Source: Acrocarpospora macrocephala | GTDB taxonomy: Bacteria > Actinomycetota > Actinomycetes > Streptosporangiales > Streptosporangiaceae | Assembly (NCBI RefSeq): GCF_009687865.1 | Contig: NZ_BLAE01000033.1 | Span: 124,001-188,000 of the forward strand | Direction: 5' to 3' | Length of the DNA: 64,000 nt | Part shown: positions 27,406 to 36,112 of the stretch, piece after piece | How positions within the stretch are numbered: the first letter of the stretch is position 1 | Layout of the letters: the number at the start of each line of letters is the position of its first letter | Translations under genes and position numbers: made by a program | The notes under the pieces: model-generated | Seen by the model: only the letters and a program-made list of their open reading frames with translations | What the model was told of the DNA's origin: nothing | Database searches by the model: none

Positions 27406-28829
27406 ACCTCGGCGTGGATCTCGGCACCTCCTACACCAAGCTGGCCACCTGCTCCGGTGACCGGCGCGCGGAGGCCGTACGGCTGGAAGTGGCGGAGCCG
27501 GACGGCGTGATCCCGGTCGCGGTGGCGTACGGCGGCGGGGAGGCCGTCGTCGGCCGGTCCGCGTTCGCTGCGGTCACCCGCCCGGCCACGACGCTGCACG
27601 AGCACTTCACGCCGCGGCTCGACCGGGTGCCCGGCGGTTCACCCCCGGTCAGGACCCCGGCGGCGGTGACGCGCGACTACGTCGACGGGATCCTGCGTTC
27701 GGCGCGGACGAGCGGGACGATCCGCCGGCTGGACACCCTGGTGGTGGCGGTCCCGCCCCGATGGCTGGCCACCGGGCCTCCCGCCGAGCTGCTGCGCGTG
27801 ATCTTGACCGAGGATCTGGGCCTCAGCCGGGTGCGCCTCATCGGGCAGCACGTCGCCGCGGCCACCTACCTGGCCCAGCGCCACGAGGGCGGGCACCTGG
27901 TGCTCTGCGACGTCGGCGCCTGCCGCGTCACCGTGACCCTGTGCGCGGTCGACGGCCAGACCGTACGAGTGATCGACTCGACCGGAAGCGACGACGAGCA
28001 TCCGGCCGATCACGCCGGGCTGGAGATCGAGGCGGCGCTCGCCGACTCGGTCCCCCTGCGGCGGGCGCTCACCGACGCGCTCTACCACCGGCGCAGCCCC
28101 AGCTGGCTGGCCGAGGTCCTCGACGACCGGCACCAGCCGACACACGCGGACGTCGCGCTCTACGCCGACGACCACCACCGGGTGGAGGTCGCGCGGGCGC
28201 TGGCCGCGACCCGGCCGCTGATCGACCTCATCGGGCACACGATCGCCCGCTTCCGCGCCCGCAACCCCGGCCTCCAGCCGGGCGGCGCGTGGCGGCTGGC
28301 CGTGCTCGGCGGCGCCAGCCTGTTCCCGCCGGTGCGCGCGGCCGTGCACCAGGCCTTCGGCATCGCCACCGGCACCCGGCTCGGCCTGCTGCTCGACCTG
28401 TCGGCCGAGGAGGTCATGTACGCCACCGCGATGGGCGCCGCCTTCGTGGCCGAGGGCCTCGCGGAACCGGGCGACCGCTTCCCGCACCGCGTCACGCTGC
28501 CGGCCCGCCGCGTCCAGGACGGCCGGCTGCGGGCCGCCCACCTGATGGTCGCCGGGCCAGGCGAGCTGCGCGCGGGCGCCCTGGACCCGATGTTCGCGGC
28601 GGCCCCGATCAGGTTCCTCCCCGACGGCCTGCCCCTCCTGCTGGACGTGCATCGCGGCGACGAGCCCGAGCGGATCACCGTGCCCCATCACGCCCGTCCG
28701 GAGTCCGGCGATTTCGACGTCGGGCTCCTGATGGCCGGAGACGGGGTCCTCCACCTGGTCTTCAGGCCGATCGGCGACGCCCAGGACCGGCCACCGTATC
28801 CGCTCGGCGACCTACGGGAGAAAGCATGA
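27402..28829 (+). CDS. Hsp70/actin-fold ATPase-like protein
   Basis: A 475-residue protein with an Hsp70-like nucleotide-binding domain. Phosphate-1 motif: GVDLGTSYTKLA (residues 4-15). Phosphate-2 region: CDVGACRVTVTL (169-180), where DnaK has DLGGGTFD, so it is degenerate. Adenosine motif: VLGGASLFPPVR (about 305-316). The usual substrate-binding domain is absent; a beta-rich segment of about 100 residues ends the protein. The ATG overlaps the preceding TGA. The next gene encodes a coiled-coil protein that could act like a GrpE-type co-factor, which is inference. It is likely a nucleotide-state switch in the system rather than a general chaperone. Confidence 0.85.
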   Translation: MNLGVDLGTSYTKLATCSGDRRAEAVRLEVAEPDGVIPVAVAYGGGEAVVGRSAFAAVTRPATTLHEHFTPRLDRVPGGSPPVRTPAAVTRDYVDGILRSARTSGTIRRLDTLVVAVPPRWLATGPPAELLRVILTEDLGLSRVRLIGQHVAAATYLAQRHEGGHLVLCDVGACRVTVTLCAVDGQTVRVIDSTGSDDEHPADHAGLEIEAALADSVPLRRALTDALYHRRSPSWLAEVLDDRHQPTHADVALYADDHHRVEVARALAATRPLIDLIGHTIARFRARNPGLQPGGAWRLAVLGGASLFPPVRAAVHQAFGIATGTRLGLLLDLSAEEVMYATAMGAAFVAEGLAEPGDRFPHRVTLPARRVQDGRLRAAHLMVAGPGELRAGALDPMFAAAPIRFLPDGLPLLLDVHRGDEPERITVPHHARPESGDFDVGLLMAGDGVLHLVFRPIGDAQDRPPYPLGDLREKA

Positions 28830-29815
28830 CCCGCGACGAACTCAAATCCCTGCTGGCCGGCGAGGATCCGGACGCCGTGCCGCGCGTCCTGCACGCCACG
28901 CTGCGGTGGGTGACGCAGGTGATGGCGGAGACCGCGAGCCGCGACGAGACCGCCGCGATCCGCCTGATCCGGCAGCTGACCGACGCCCTGGAGCCGGTCG
29001 CGTCCTTCTCCGCCGCGCTGCCGGGCCTGGCGGACACGGCGTTCGCCGGGCGCACCGCCGTCGCGGCGATCTCCGAAGCCCAGGCCGACCTGGCCCAGGC
29101 GCGTGCCACCCTCGCCCATCTGGGCCAGGAGATGGACCGGCTGCGGCAGGTCAAGGAGGCGACGCTGGAACAGGCCGCCCAGGCCGAACGGCTGCGCGCC
29201 GAGGTCGCGGAGCACCAGCGCCTGCGCCAGCTCGCCAACGCGCTCCCCGGCCTCCTCGCCGCCAGGGACGCGCTCACCGCGTACCGGCTGGAGGAGGTCG
29301 AGAAAGCCGAGACGGAACTCGAATCGGCGGCGGGTGACTTCGCCGTGCGGGTGCTGCCTTACCTCGATGACCTGCGGGCGCGTACCCGCGACGCGATCGC
29401 CGAAGCCGATCAGCTCGCGGTGACGCTGGCGGGCCTGCGGCGCGAGCGGCGGGAGGCGCAGGACCGGTGCGGGGAGCTCGCCGCCGAGGTCGAGACCGAG
29501 CAGGCCGGGATCGACGACGCGTCCCAGCGGTACCAGCGGCTCAAGGACGAGCTGAGCCTCCTGCTGGAACCCCGGCGGCGCTACGCCGCCGCCGACCTCG
29601 CCGTCGTCAACGCGCTGACGAACGTGTCCGGCGCGGTCCCGGGCGTGGATCTGGTGCCGGGCGTCGACTCGGTGCGGCTGGCGCTGGAGAAGATCGACCA
29701 GGACCTGGCCGCCGTCGACGCCGACCTCGCCCGCGCGCTCGCCGAACACGAGAGCGTCTACGACGACGCCCATCGCGTCCGGCGGCTGAACGACGACAGG
29801 GAACCCCTCAGATGA
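28826..29815 (+). CDS. Coiled-coil protein, possible Hsp70 partner
   Basis: A 329-residue, almost fully helical protein. Two coiled-coil blocks are evident: about 85-145 (QADLAQARATLAHLGQEMD, LRAEVAEHQRLRQLA) and about 180-260 (LAGLRRERREAQDRCGELAA, QRYQRLKDELSLLL). No signal peptide or catalytic motif is seen. The ATG overlaps the TGA of the Hsp70-like gene, and its own TGA overlaps the ATG of the vWA gene. It could serve as nucleotide-exchange factor or scaffold, but I recognise no family. Confidence 0.8.
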   Translation: MTRDELKSLLAGEDPDAVPRVLHATLRWVTQVMAETASRDETAAIRLIRQLTDALEPVASFSAALPGLADTAFAGRTAVAAISEAQADLAQARATLAHLGQEMDRLRQVKEATLEQAAQAERLRAEVAEHQRLRQLANALPGLLAARDALTAYRLEEVEKAETELESAAGDFAVRVLPYLDDLRARTRDAIAEADQLAVTLAGLRRERREAQDRCGELAAEVETEQAGIDDASQRYQRLKDELSLLLEPRRRYAAADLAVVNALTNVSGAVPGVDLVPGVDSVRLALEKIDQDLAAVDADLARALAEHESVYDDAHRVRRLNDDREPLR

Positions 29816-31350
29816 GCGCGGCAGGCCGGTTACTCGCGACGCTCGCCCTGTGCGGGCTGCCGCTGCTGGGTGGTACGGCGGCGAGCGCGGACCCGTCATC
29901 CCTCTACGAGGCCATCGACGTGGACCAGCAGGTGCCCGCGCTCTACGTCGTCATGGTCGACGTGTCCGGATCGATGGCCCGCGACAACCTGTACGGCAGG
30001 GTCAAGGACGCCGTGACCGCGTTCGTCGGCGCGCTGGACCCGGCCGACCAGGTCTACGTGTTCGCCTTCGACCAGACGGCACGCCCGTGCGGCAGCGGCC
30101 CCCTGCCCGCCGAGCGGCGGGACGAGATCCTGCGCTGCCTGCCGCCTCCGCCGCCGACGGGCGCCGACACCAACCTGGGTCAGGCGCTGTACGAGGCCGT
30201 CGGCGTACTCGAGAAGAGCGCGGAACCGGTGGCCGCGCTCGTCCTGATCAGCGACGGCGAGCACGACCCGGCCGACGGGAGCAGGTATCCCCGGACGGGC
30301 ATCGCCACCGACCCGGACTGGTCCGATCTGGAAGACCGGGCCGCCGCCCTGACCAAGGTGACCGCGTACGCGATGGAGCTGCGGGCCAGCAACGGCGCGA
30401 CGACCCTCGGATACGTGTTCCCGCATCCGCAGATCCTGGAGGCCGGCAGCCCGGAACTGATCCGGCCCCTGCTCGACCGGCCCAAGGCCGACGCGCGGGC
30501 GGCGAAGGCGCGCCTCCTGCTGGTCCCCGACCTCGCCAAGGGCGCCTCCGTCCAGTGGCCGGCTGGGGAGCCGCGGCTGGACTACGCGGCGGGGCGGGCC
30601 GAGGTGAACCTGACCGTGACCTCGGAGGTAGGACACCTGCCGGTGCAACTGGAAGACCTGCGACTGGAGTCCACCGGCCTGCCGGTCAAGGCCGACGGCC
30701 TGCCGGAGCGGCTCGATCTCGCCGCCTGCCGGGACCAGCCGTGCCCGCTGCGCCTGCGGCTCAGCTGGGCCGCCCCGCCGGGCAGCCCGCCGCCGGGCGG
30801 CACGCTGCGGCTGACCGGCCGGGTGACGTCGCCGTTTGAGGCGGAGCTGCGGGAGATCGACGTCCCCCTGGACTCACCCCTGACCAGCGCGCCGGTCCGG
30901 TTCACGGTGACCGCTCCCGCGCCGGAATCGCGCGCGCCCGCGATCGCCGTCGCCATGGTGGCTACGCTGCTCCTGCTGGGGGCCGCGCTGGCGGCCGCCC
31001 TCTGGCTCCGGCGCAATCCCGCCCTGCGCGGCAGCCTCTCGGCGTCGATCGTGATCAACGACGAGGGCGGCACCAAGGACACGGGCGTAGCCCAGCTGTC
31101 CGGGCGGCGACACCGCCTCGCCTTGAATCTGCCCGGCAAGGGCACCGTGCACCTCGCGCAGGGCTGGTATGTGATCACCTACTCGCCGGACGGGTCCGAA
31201 CTCCGGACGGACACCGGCCGGTGCCCGCCCGGCGGCAGCGTCATCGTGAACGGGGTGCTGTTCCGGCATCGGCTCGCCGAGCACGACAAGGAGCGGTCCG
31301 GGGATTCCGGCCTCGGTGTGGACGAACCCGTACAGAGCGGGCAGTTCTGA
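29812..31350 (+). CDS. Exported, membrane-anchored von Willebrand A domain protein
   Basis: A 512-residue protein with a signal peptide (1-26, hydrophobic LLATLALCGLPLLG). An intact vWA domain follows, with MIDAS motif MVDVSGSMARD (Asp50, Ser52, Ser54), GADTNLGQ and LISDGEHDP. A beta-rich region leads to one transmembrane segment (about 377-403, VAMVATLLLLGAALAAALWL), and about 110 residues of beta-rich tail lie inside. The vWA domain should therefore sit outside the membrane, unlike the rest of the operon products. It might sense or bind an extracellular protein in a metal-dependent way. The ATG overlaps the preceding TGA. Confidence 0.9.
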   Translation: MSAAGRLLATLALCGLPLLGGTAASADPSSLYEAIDVDQQVPALYVVMVDVSGSMARDNLYGRVKDAVTAFVGALDPADQVYVFAFDQTARPCGSGPLPAERRDEILRCLPPPPPTGADTNLGQALYEAVGVLEKSAEPVAALVLISDGEHDPADGSRYPRTGIATDPDWSDLEDRAAALTKVTAYAMELRASNGATTLGYVFPHPQILEAGSPELIRPLLDRPKADARAAKARLLLVPDLAKGASVQWPAGEPRLDYAAGRAEVNLTVTSEVGHLPVQLEDLRLESTGLPVKADGLPERLDLAACRDQPCPLRLRLSWAAPPGSPPPGGTLRLTGRVTSPFEAELREIDVPLDSPLTSAPVRFTVTAPAPESRAPAIAVAMVATLLLLGAALAAALWLRRNPALRGSLSASIVINDEGGTKDTGVAQLSGRRHRLALNLPGKGTVHLAQGWYVITYSPDGSELRTDTGRCPPGGSVIVNGVLFRHRLAEHDKERSGDSGLGVDEPVQSGQF

Positions 31351-31366
31351 GGAGGGGAATCGACTC

Positions 31367-34300
31367 GTGCTCGGCCTCCGGTCCTTCACCCGATCGATCA
31401 CCATGATGCGCGTGCTCAGGAAGGCGGGCCGGCTGGCCATGGCGGACGAGCCGGACGAGGCACTCGCCCGGCTTTCCACGGTGGCAAGAATTACCGACGA
31501 CGACTACGGTTCCGAACGTCTCGCCCCGAAGCTGGCGGCGTATCTGGACGGCCTGCCGGACGAACTGTCCACCACCTACGTGCTCATGCTGTCGGGCGCG
31601 CTCGGGATGCGCCGCCGCACGAGAGAAGCGCTGCATGTCGTCGAAGCGTTCCTGGGGCTGGAGCGGGGCGACTACGCCGACCCGGCGGGGCTCACCCGGA
31701 AACTCCACCTCCGGCTGAACCCCATGGCGGCCGACCTGCGGGCGTCCCTCGTCTGCACGCTCTTCGGCAGCCTGGGGGTGCTCAGCCGGGAATCGGAGAG
31801 CTCCGCCCTGCTCGGCGCCGACCTGAACCTCGACCCGGCGGCGGCCGACCGGACCGCGGACTTCGAGGCGAAGCTGATCGCCCGCCTCAGCGGGCTCTCG
31901 CCCGACGCGGCCCTGATGTATTTCAACGTGGTGGGCATGAGCCTGGACGGGCTCGGGGTGGGCTCGGCCGGGGTCACCGCCCTGGAGCGCTACCTCGACC
32001 TGCGGTCCGCCGACTACGAGTCACCCGAACGGCTCGCCGCCAAACTCCAACCTTGGCTCGGCAGCCTGGGCTCGCCCATCACGGGCCTCATCGCCCTGGC
32101 CGGACTGGCCGCGCTCCTCGCGGAAGCCGACGCGGAGGAGCGGGCCCTCGCACTCCTGGAGTGGTACGTCGGCGTCGAACCCGCCGACTATCAGGACCCC
32201 CGCGAACTGGGCCGCAAATGGCGCACCTTCTGCGCGGACCACCCGGAGGACATCGGCCCCACGACCTGGCGGATCTGGGGCGGCGTCCTGTCCGGCGCAG
32301 GACGGTTCGACGACGCCCTGGCCCTGATCGAGGCCGACAGCGGCCTGCGGCTCGCCGACCTGGACGACCCCGGACGTTTCGGCCCGAAGCTCGAGCATCG
32401 CCTCGCCCAAGCCCAGGTGGACACGCGCGCGGCCTACCTCTTCTCCCTCGTCGACGACCTGACCAGGATCGGCCATCCCGATCCCGCGACCCTGATCGCC
32501 GAGTGGTTCCTGCGCGGGTACGAGAACTTCTGGCGGGTCCCCAGCGCGGGCGATCCCGGCGTCGTGCACGTGATCCCGCTCCTGGTCCGCTGGCTGGAGG
32601 CGGCCTCGCTCGCGCGGCCCGACCTCGCCTGGAGGTTCTGCGAGCAGGGTGTCCTCTACCTGCGCCACAGCCTGGTGATGACGGAGATGCAGCTGGCCGA
32701 CCGGCGCGAGTTCATCAGGTATGTGGAGCGGCTGCGCCGGGAGGTCCTCCAGGTCGGAGACCGGTGGAGCGGCCAGGGCCCGCTGTCCCCCGCCGACGAG
32801 GCCCATGCCCTCCAGGCCCAGCTGTGGGACGCGGAACTGGGTCAGCGCCTGCTGTTCGAAGGGTTCCTCATCGCCTCCATCGAACCCATCCCGCGCGCGG
32901 ACGCGCCCGAAGACCGCTGGCCGCTCGCCGCGGCCGAACCGGCCGATCTCGGCACCCACCTGCCCGACCCGGCCGCGTGCCGGGAGGAGGACATGTTCCG
33001 CCTGCTGCGCTGGCGGGCGGCCCGGCCCGCTCCCGCCCCGCCGGATCCGGCCGTGCGCGCGGGAGATCCGGCCGCCGAGGGGTGGCTACGCGAGGCCGAG
33101 TCGATCGTCCGCGGCGGGGTGACGGAGTCCGTGCTCGCCGCGACGCTGGGCGCGAACGGGCTGCTGGTGCGGGCGGGCTTCCGCGCCGACCAGGCCCTGG
33201 TGTGGGCGGCGTTACGGCGTCGCGATGGTGACGACGGTGTACGCGTGGTCGCGGCCGGGACCGGAGCGCCTGGGGACCTGTGGCGGTTGCGGTGGGCGTC
33301 CTTCCGCCACGATATGCGCCTTCTCATGGCCGCGACTCCGCTGCGCCTGGAGGTGGAAGGCCGCGTGCTGAGCCCCGCCGAGATGCTCATCGAGGTCCTG
33401 GCGGAAGCGCTCGGCACCATGACAGCCGCCCTGGACCGCGCGGCGGCGGCCGATGGAGCCGCGGCGGACTGGCTGACCGGGATCACCCCCGTCCTGGCCG
33501 AACTCGACGGGCCGAAGTCGACGATCGCGGCGGACGAGCAGCTCGGCAGCCGCCTGCACACCCTCCTGACCGGCGCCTCCCCGTTCACCGAGCGGGACTG
33601 GCTGAACGCGACGCGGACCGAGCTCGGCAGGCTCGCGGCGATCGTCACCCGCTACCGGGAAACCCGCTTCGCCTCAGCGCGGGCGGCGCTGGACGAGATC
33701 GACGACGTCACCCGTTCCTATCTGGCCGACGTGGCGGAGATCTGGTCATTGGACCAGCTCACCGACCGGCTCCGCGCTGACGACGATCTCGTGTTCCAGC
33801 TGGAGGACTCACTCCAGTCCGTCCCGATCGCCCACTACCCGCTCCACGGCGGAGCGGCGCTCCACACCCGCGTCCGCTCCACCCGGATCTCCCTGTCGGT
33901 CCTGATGACGATCATGCAAGGGCAGCTGGAGGAGAGCTTCGAAACCACCGCCGACCGCATCCTGGCCCTTTCCTACTTCGAACCGTCCCTCGACGCCGAA
34001 GACGCGGCGAGCTACGCGAAATGGCTGCACCACGGCCAGCGCTGGCTGGCCCGCCGGTCTGCCGCCGATCCCATGACCTGCCTCAACGCCGCGGAAGCAC
34101 CCGTGGGCGCCGCCGGTTCGATGCGGGCCGCGCTGGAGGCGTACCAGGGATTCCAGACCGTCACCGTGTGCGGGCACGGCAGCGCGGACGGGGCCGGGAT
34201 CGAACTCTCCGACGGGCTCTGGCAGGGCGACGGCTGCGACTGGCGCGCGGTCAACCTGCTGATCCTGGTCAGCTGCTCGGTCGGCAGGCTCACCCAGACC

Positions 34301-34594
34301 GAGGACCAGGACGTCGAAGGACTGTGCGTACGGCTCGCGCTGCACCGGGCCCGGGCCGTGCTGGCCTGCCGCTGGCCGGTGATCGCACCGCAGGCGATCG
34401 CCTTCGCCAACGAGGTGGTGGCCCAGTACCTCGCCCTCCGGCAGGAACCGGGCGACGCCACCCGGGCGAACCTGCGCGCGCGTGCGGTCAACGCCGCCCG
34501 CCGCCGTTTCCTCAAAGCAGACGGAACCCGGATGGAAGACGAAATCGTACGCCTCAATACGGTCGCCGCGTTCGAACTCTACGGGCTGGGATAA
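31367..34594 (+). CDS. CHAT-domain (caspase-like) protease with N-terminal helical repeats
   Basis: A 1075-residue protein. The N-terminal third carries six regular 57-residue helical repeats, and a long helical middle follows. The C terminus is a CHAT peptidase domain: catalytic His937 in TVCGHGSADGAGI and catalytic Cys970 in LILVSCSVGRL, followed by ARAVLACRWPV. CHAT proteases are caspase-like and serve as effectors in bacterial conflict and suicide systems. The start is GTG at 31367 with GGAGGGG 9 bases upstream, 16 bases after the vWA gene; upstream in-frame codons overlap that gene and lack a site. The repeats probably bind a partner or a trigger and keep the protease inactive. Confidence 0.92.
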   Translation: MLGLRSFTRSITMMRVLRKAGRLAMADEPDEALARLSTVARITDDDYGSERLAPKLAAYLDGLPDELSTTYVLMLSGALGMRRRTREALHVVEAFLGLERGDYADPAGLTRKLHLRLNPMAADLRASLVCTLFGSLGVLSRESESSALLGADLNLDPAAADRTADFEAKLIARLSGLSPDAALMYFNVVGMSLDGLGVGSAGVTALERYLDLRSADYESPERLAAKLQPWLGSLGSPITGLIALAGLAALLAEADAEERALALLEWYVGVEPADYQDPRELGRKWRTFCADHPEDIGPTTWRIWGGVLSGAGRFDDALALIEADSGLRLADLDDPGRFGPKLEHRLAQAQVDTRAAYLFSLVDDLTRIGHPDPATLIAEWFLRGYENFWRVPSAGDPGVVHVIPLLVRWLEAASLARPDLAWRFCEQGVLYLRHSLVMTEMQLADRREFIRYVERLRREVLQVGDRWSGQGPLSPADEAHALQAQLWDAELGQRLLFEGFLIASIEPIPRADAPEDRWPLAAAEPADLGTHLPDPAACREEDMFRLLRWRAARPAPAPPDPAVRAGDPAAEGWLREAESIVRGGVTESVLAATLGANGLLVRAGFRADQALVWAALRRRDGDDGVRVVAAGTGAPGDLWRLRWASFRHDMRLLMAATPLRLEVEGRVLSPAEMLIEVLAEALGTMTAALDRAAAADGAAADWLTGITPVLAELDGPKSTIAADEQLGSRLHTLLTGASPFTERDWLNATRTELGRLAAIVTRYRETRFASARAALDEIDDVTRSYLADVAEIWSLDQLTDRLRADDDLVFQLEDSLQSVPIAHYPLHGGAALHTRVRSTRISLSVLMTIMQGQLEESFETTADRILALSYFEPSLDAEDAASYAKWLHHGQRWLARRSAADPMTCLNAAEAPVGAAGSMRAALEAYQGFQTVTVCGHGSADGAGIELSDGLWQGDGCDWRAVNLLILVSCSVGRLTQTEDQDVEGLCVRLALHRARAVLACRWPVIAPQAIAFANEVVAQYLALRQEPGDATRANLRARAVNAARRRFLKADGTRMEDEIVRLNTVAAFELYGLG
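31499..32525 (+). repeat. Six degenerate repeats of about 171 bp in the CHAT gene
   Basis: The encoded motif has the form xDYxxPxxLxxKL and recurs at protein positions of about 45, 101, 158, 215, 273 and 330, that is every 56-58 residues. Examples: DDYGSERLAPKL, GDYADPAGLTRKL, ADYESPERLAAKL, ADYQDPRELGRKW, ADLDDPGRFGPKL; the third copy is the most divergent. The period is longer than a TPR (34) and I do not recognise the repeat family. Confidence 0.8.
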
Positions 34595-34599
34595 CAGAC

Positions 34600-35886
34600 A
34601 TGGAACCAGATGAATCCGGCCGGTTGACGCTGTTCTCCTTCGACCGGCACGGCGTGCTGCGCGACGAGCACGGCCTGCTGGGAAACGTGATCGCGGCCCT
34701 CCAGCGCACCACGAAACCGATCACCGACGTGTTCATTCTCAGCCACGGCTGGCTGAACGACCACGCCCAGGCCCAGGCCCTGTACGGCGACTGGATTCGC
34801 GCCATGGCCGACTATGCCCACGTCCGCCAGGCCGAGATCCAGGCGCGGCGCCCCGGATTCCGCCCGCTCCTGCTGGGCGTCCACTGGCCGAGCGCGCCCT
34901 GGGAGAACCCCCGCACACTCGTGTCGCTCGACCAGAAGGTGGCCTTCTTCACCGACCTCATCGGCGACCGGTCGGCCGCCGACGACCTGGGCCCGTTGCT
35001 CGAGGACGCCCAGGCGAACCCCGATCCCGACACGCTGTCGGCTCAGAACGAGGATCGGTTACACCGCATCGACGAGAAATCCGGCCTGCGCAAGGACCAG
35101 GTCGGCGCCCTGCCCGGCGACGACCGCGGCGACTTCGACGCCGGCCGGATCTTCGCCGATTACAAGCGCACCTGGCGCGACGCCGTCGGCGACGAGCCGT
35201 TGCGGTCGGCGCTGTCCCCGCTCTGGGTGACGAGCTTCTGGAAGATGAAACGCCGGGCCCTGGACGTCGGCGGGCTCGGCGTCCACACCCTGCTGAAGAC
35301 CCTGCAGGCGGCGGACGAATCACACCAGGTCCGCTTCCACCTGGCCGGGCACAGCTTCGGCGGGATCGTCATGTCCGCCGCCCTGCAAGGACCTCCCGGC
35401 GGCCAGCCGCTGGCCAGGCCCGCCCATTCGCTGGCTCTGCTCCAGGGCGCCCTGTCCCACTGGTCGTTCGCCCGCCGCATCCCCGACACCGAACGATCGG
35501 GCTATTTCCATCCCGTCATCGCCGCGAATCTGGTGTCCGGGCCGATGGTCGTCACCCGCTCGGCCCACGACCGGGCGCTCGGCTGGTTCTACCGCATGGC
35601 CGCCACGCTCACCCGGGACGTCCATCTGAACCGCCGGGCCAAACGTCTCCCCCACTACGGCGCGATCGGCACGTACGGGCTGGCGGGCCTGACGGACGCG
35701 CCCCTCGACCTGGTCGTCCGGCCGGGTCAGTTGCGCTACCGGCTGGAACCCGGCCGCCGCTACAACGTCGACGGCAGCGCGGTGATCGTCAGCAGTAGTT
35801 TCTCCGTCCAGGGCGGGCACTCCAACCTCGTCCACCCCGAGCTGGCCGCGGTCATCTGGGAGGCGGCGACCACCAAGCCGGCGTAG
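34600..35886 (+). CDS. Alpha/beta-fold serine hydrolase (lipase-like), last gene of the system
   Basis: A 428-residue hydrolase. The nucleophile elbow GHSFGG is centred on Ser252, an oxyanion-type motif ILSHGWLND lies near 46-54, and a histidine in QGGHSNLVHPEL near the C terminus could complete the triad. There is no signal peptide. A charged insert of about 80 residues (about 120-200) precedes the elbow. It may act on lipids or as a toxic esterase; substrate unknown. The ATG is 5 bases after the CHAT stop. In conflict systems a CHAT protease and a hydrolase often act as cleaved target and effector, so this could be the CHAT substrate; that is inference. Confidence 0.82.
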   Translation: MEPDESGRLTLFSFDRHGVLRDEHGLLGNVIAALQRTTKPITDVFILSHGWLNDHAQAQALYGDWIRAMADYAHVRQAEIQARRPGFRPLLLGVHWPSAPWENPRTLVSLDQKVAFFTDLIGDRSAADDLGPLLEDAQANPDPDTLSAQNEDRLHRIDEKSGLRKDQVGALPGDDRGDFDAGRIFADYKRTWRDAVGDEPLRSALSPLWVTSFWKMKRRALDVGGLGVHTLLKTLQAADESHQVRFHLAGHSFGGIVMSAALQGPPGGQPLARPAHSLALLQGALSHWSFARRIPDTERSGYFHPVIAANLVSGPMVVTRSAHDRALGWFYRMAATLTRDVHLNRRAKRLPHYGAIGTYGLAGLTDAPLDLVVRPGQLRYRLEPGRRYNVDGSAVIVSSSFSVQGGHSNLVHPELAAVIWEAATTKPA

Positions 35887-36112
35887 CACTCACCGGGCAG
35901 GTGCTTGTCGGCGAACCGGCGGGCGGTCCGCATCCGGTGCGCCCGGGCGTAGTCCGCTATGCCGCTGACGCCCGTAGCCGGAGCGTGGCGAAGGTCCGCA
36001 GCGGTCTTGTGGCGGGACACAAAGACGATGGCCGGAATGTTGCGGCACCACCCGAAGACGCGCTCACCACGGCCCTGCGACCTTTGTGGGCATACCGGCG
36101 TGAGGAGTGCAA

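Noticed and set aside
28826-29815. GrpE identity for the coiled-coil protein after the Hsp70-like gene
   Set aside because: The order fits, but I do not see the GrpE beta-domain signature; only coiled coil is supported.
35887-36112. Possible SAM-sensing riboswitch before the methyl-cycle operon
   Set aside because: I looked for conserved SAM or SAH riboswitch cores and paired stems and saw none that I could draw with confidence.
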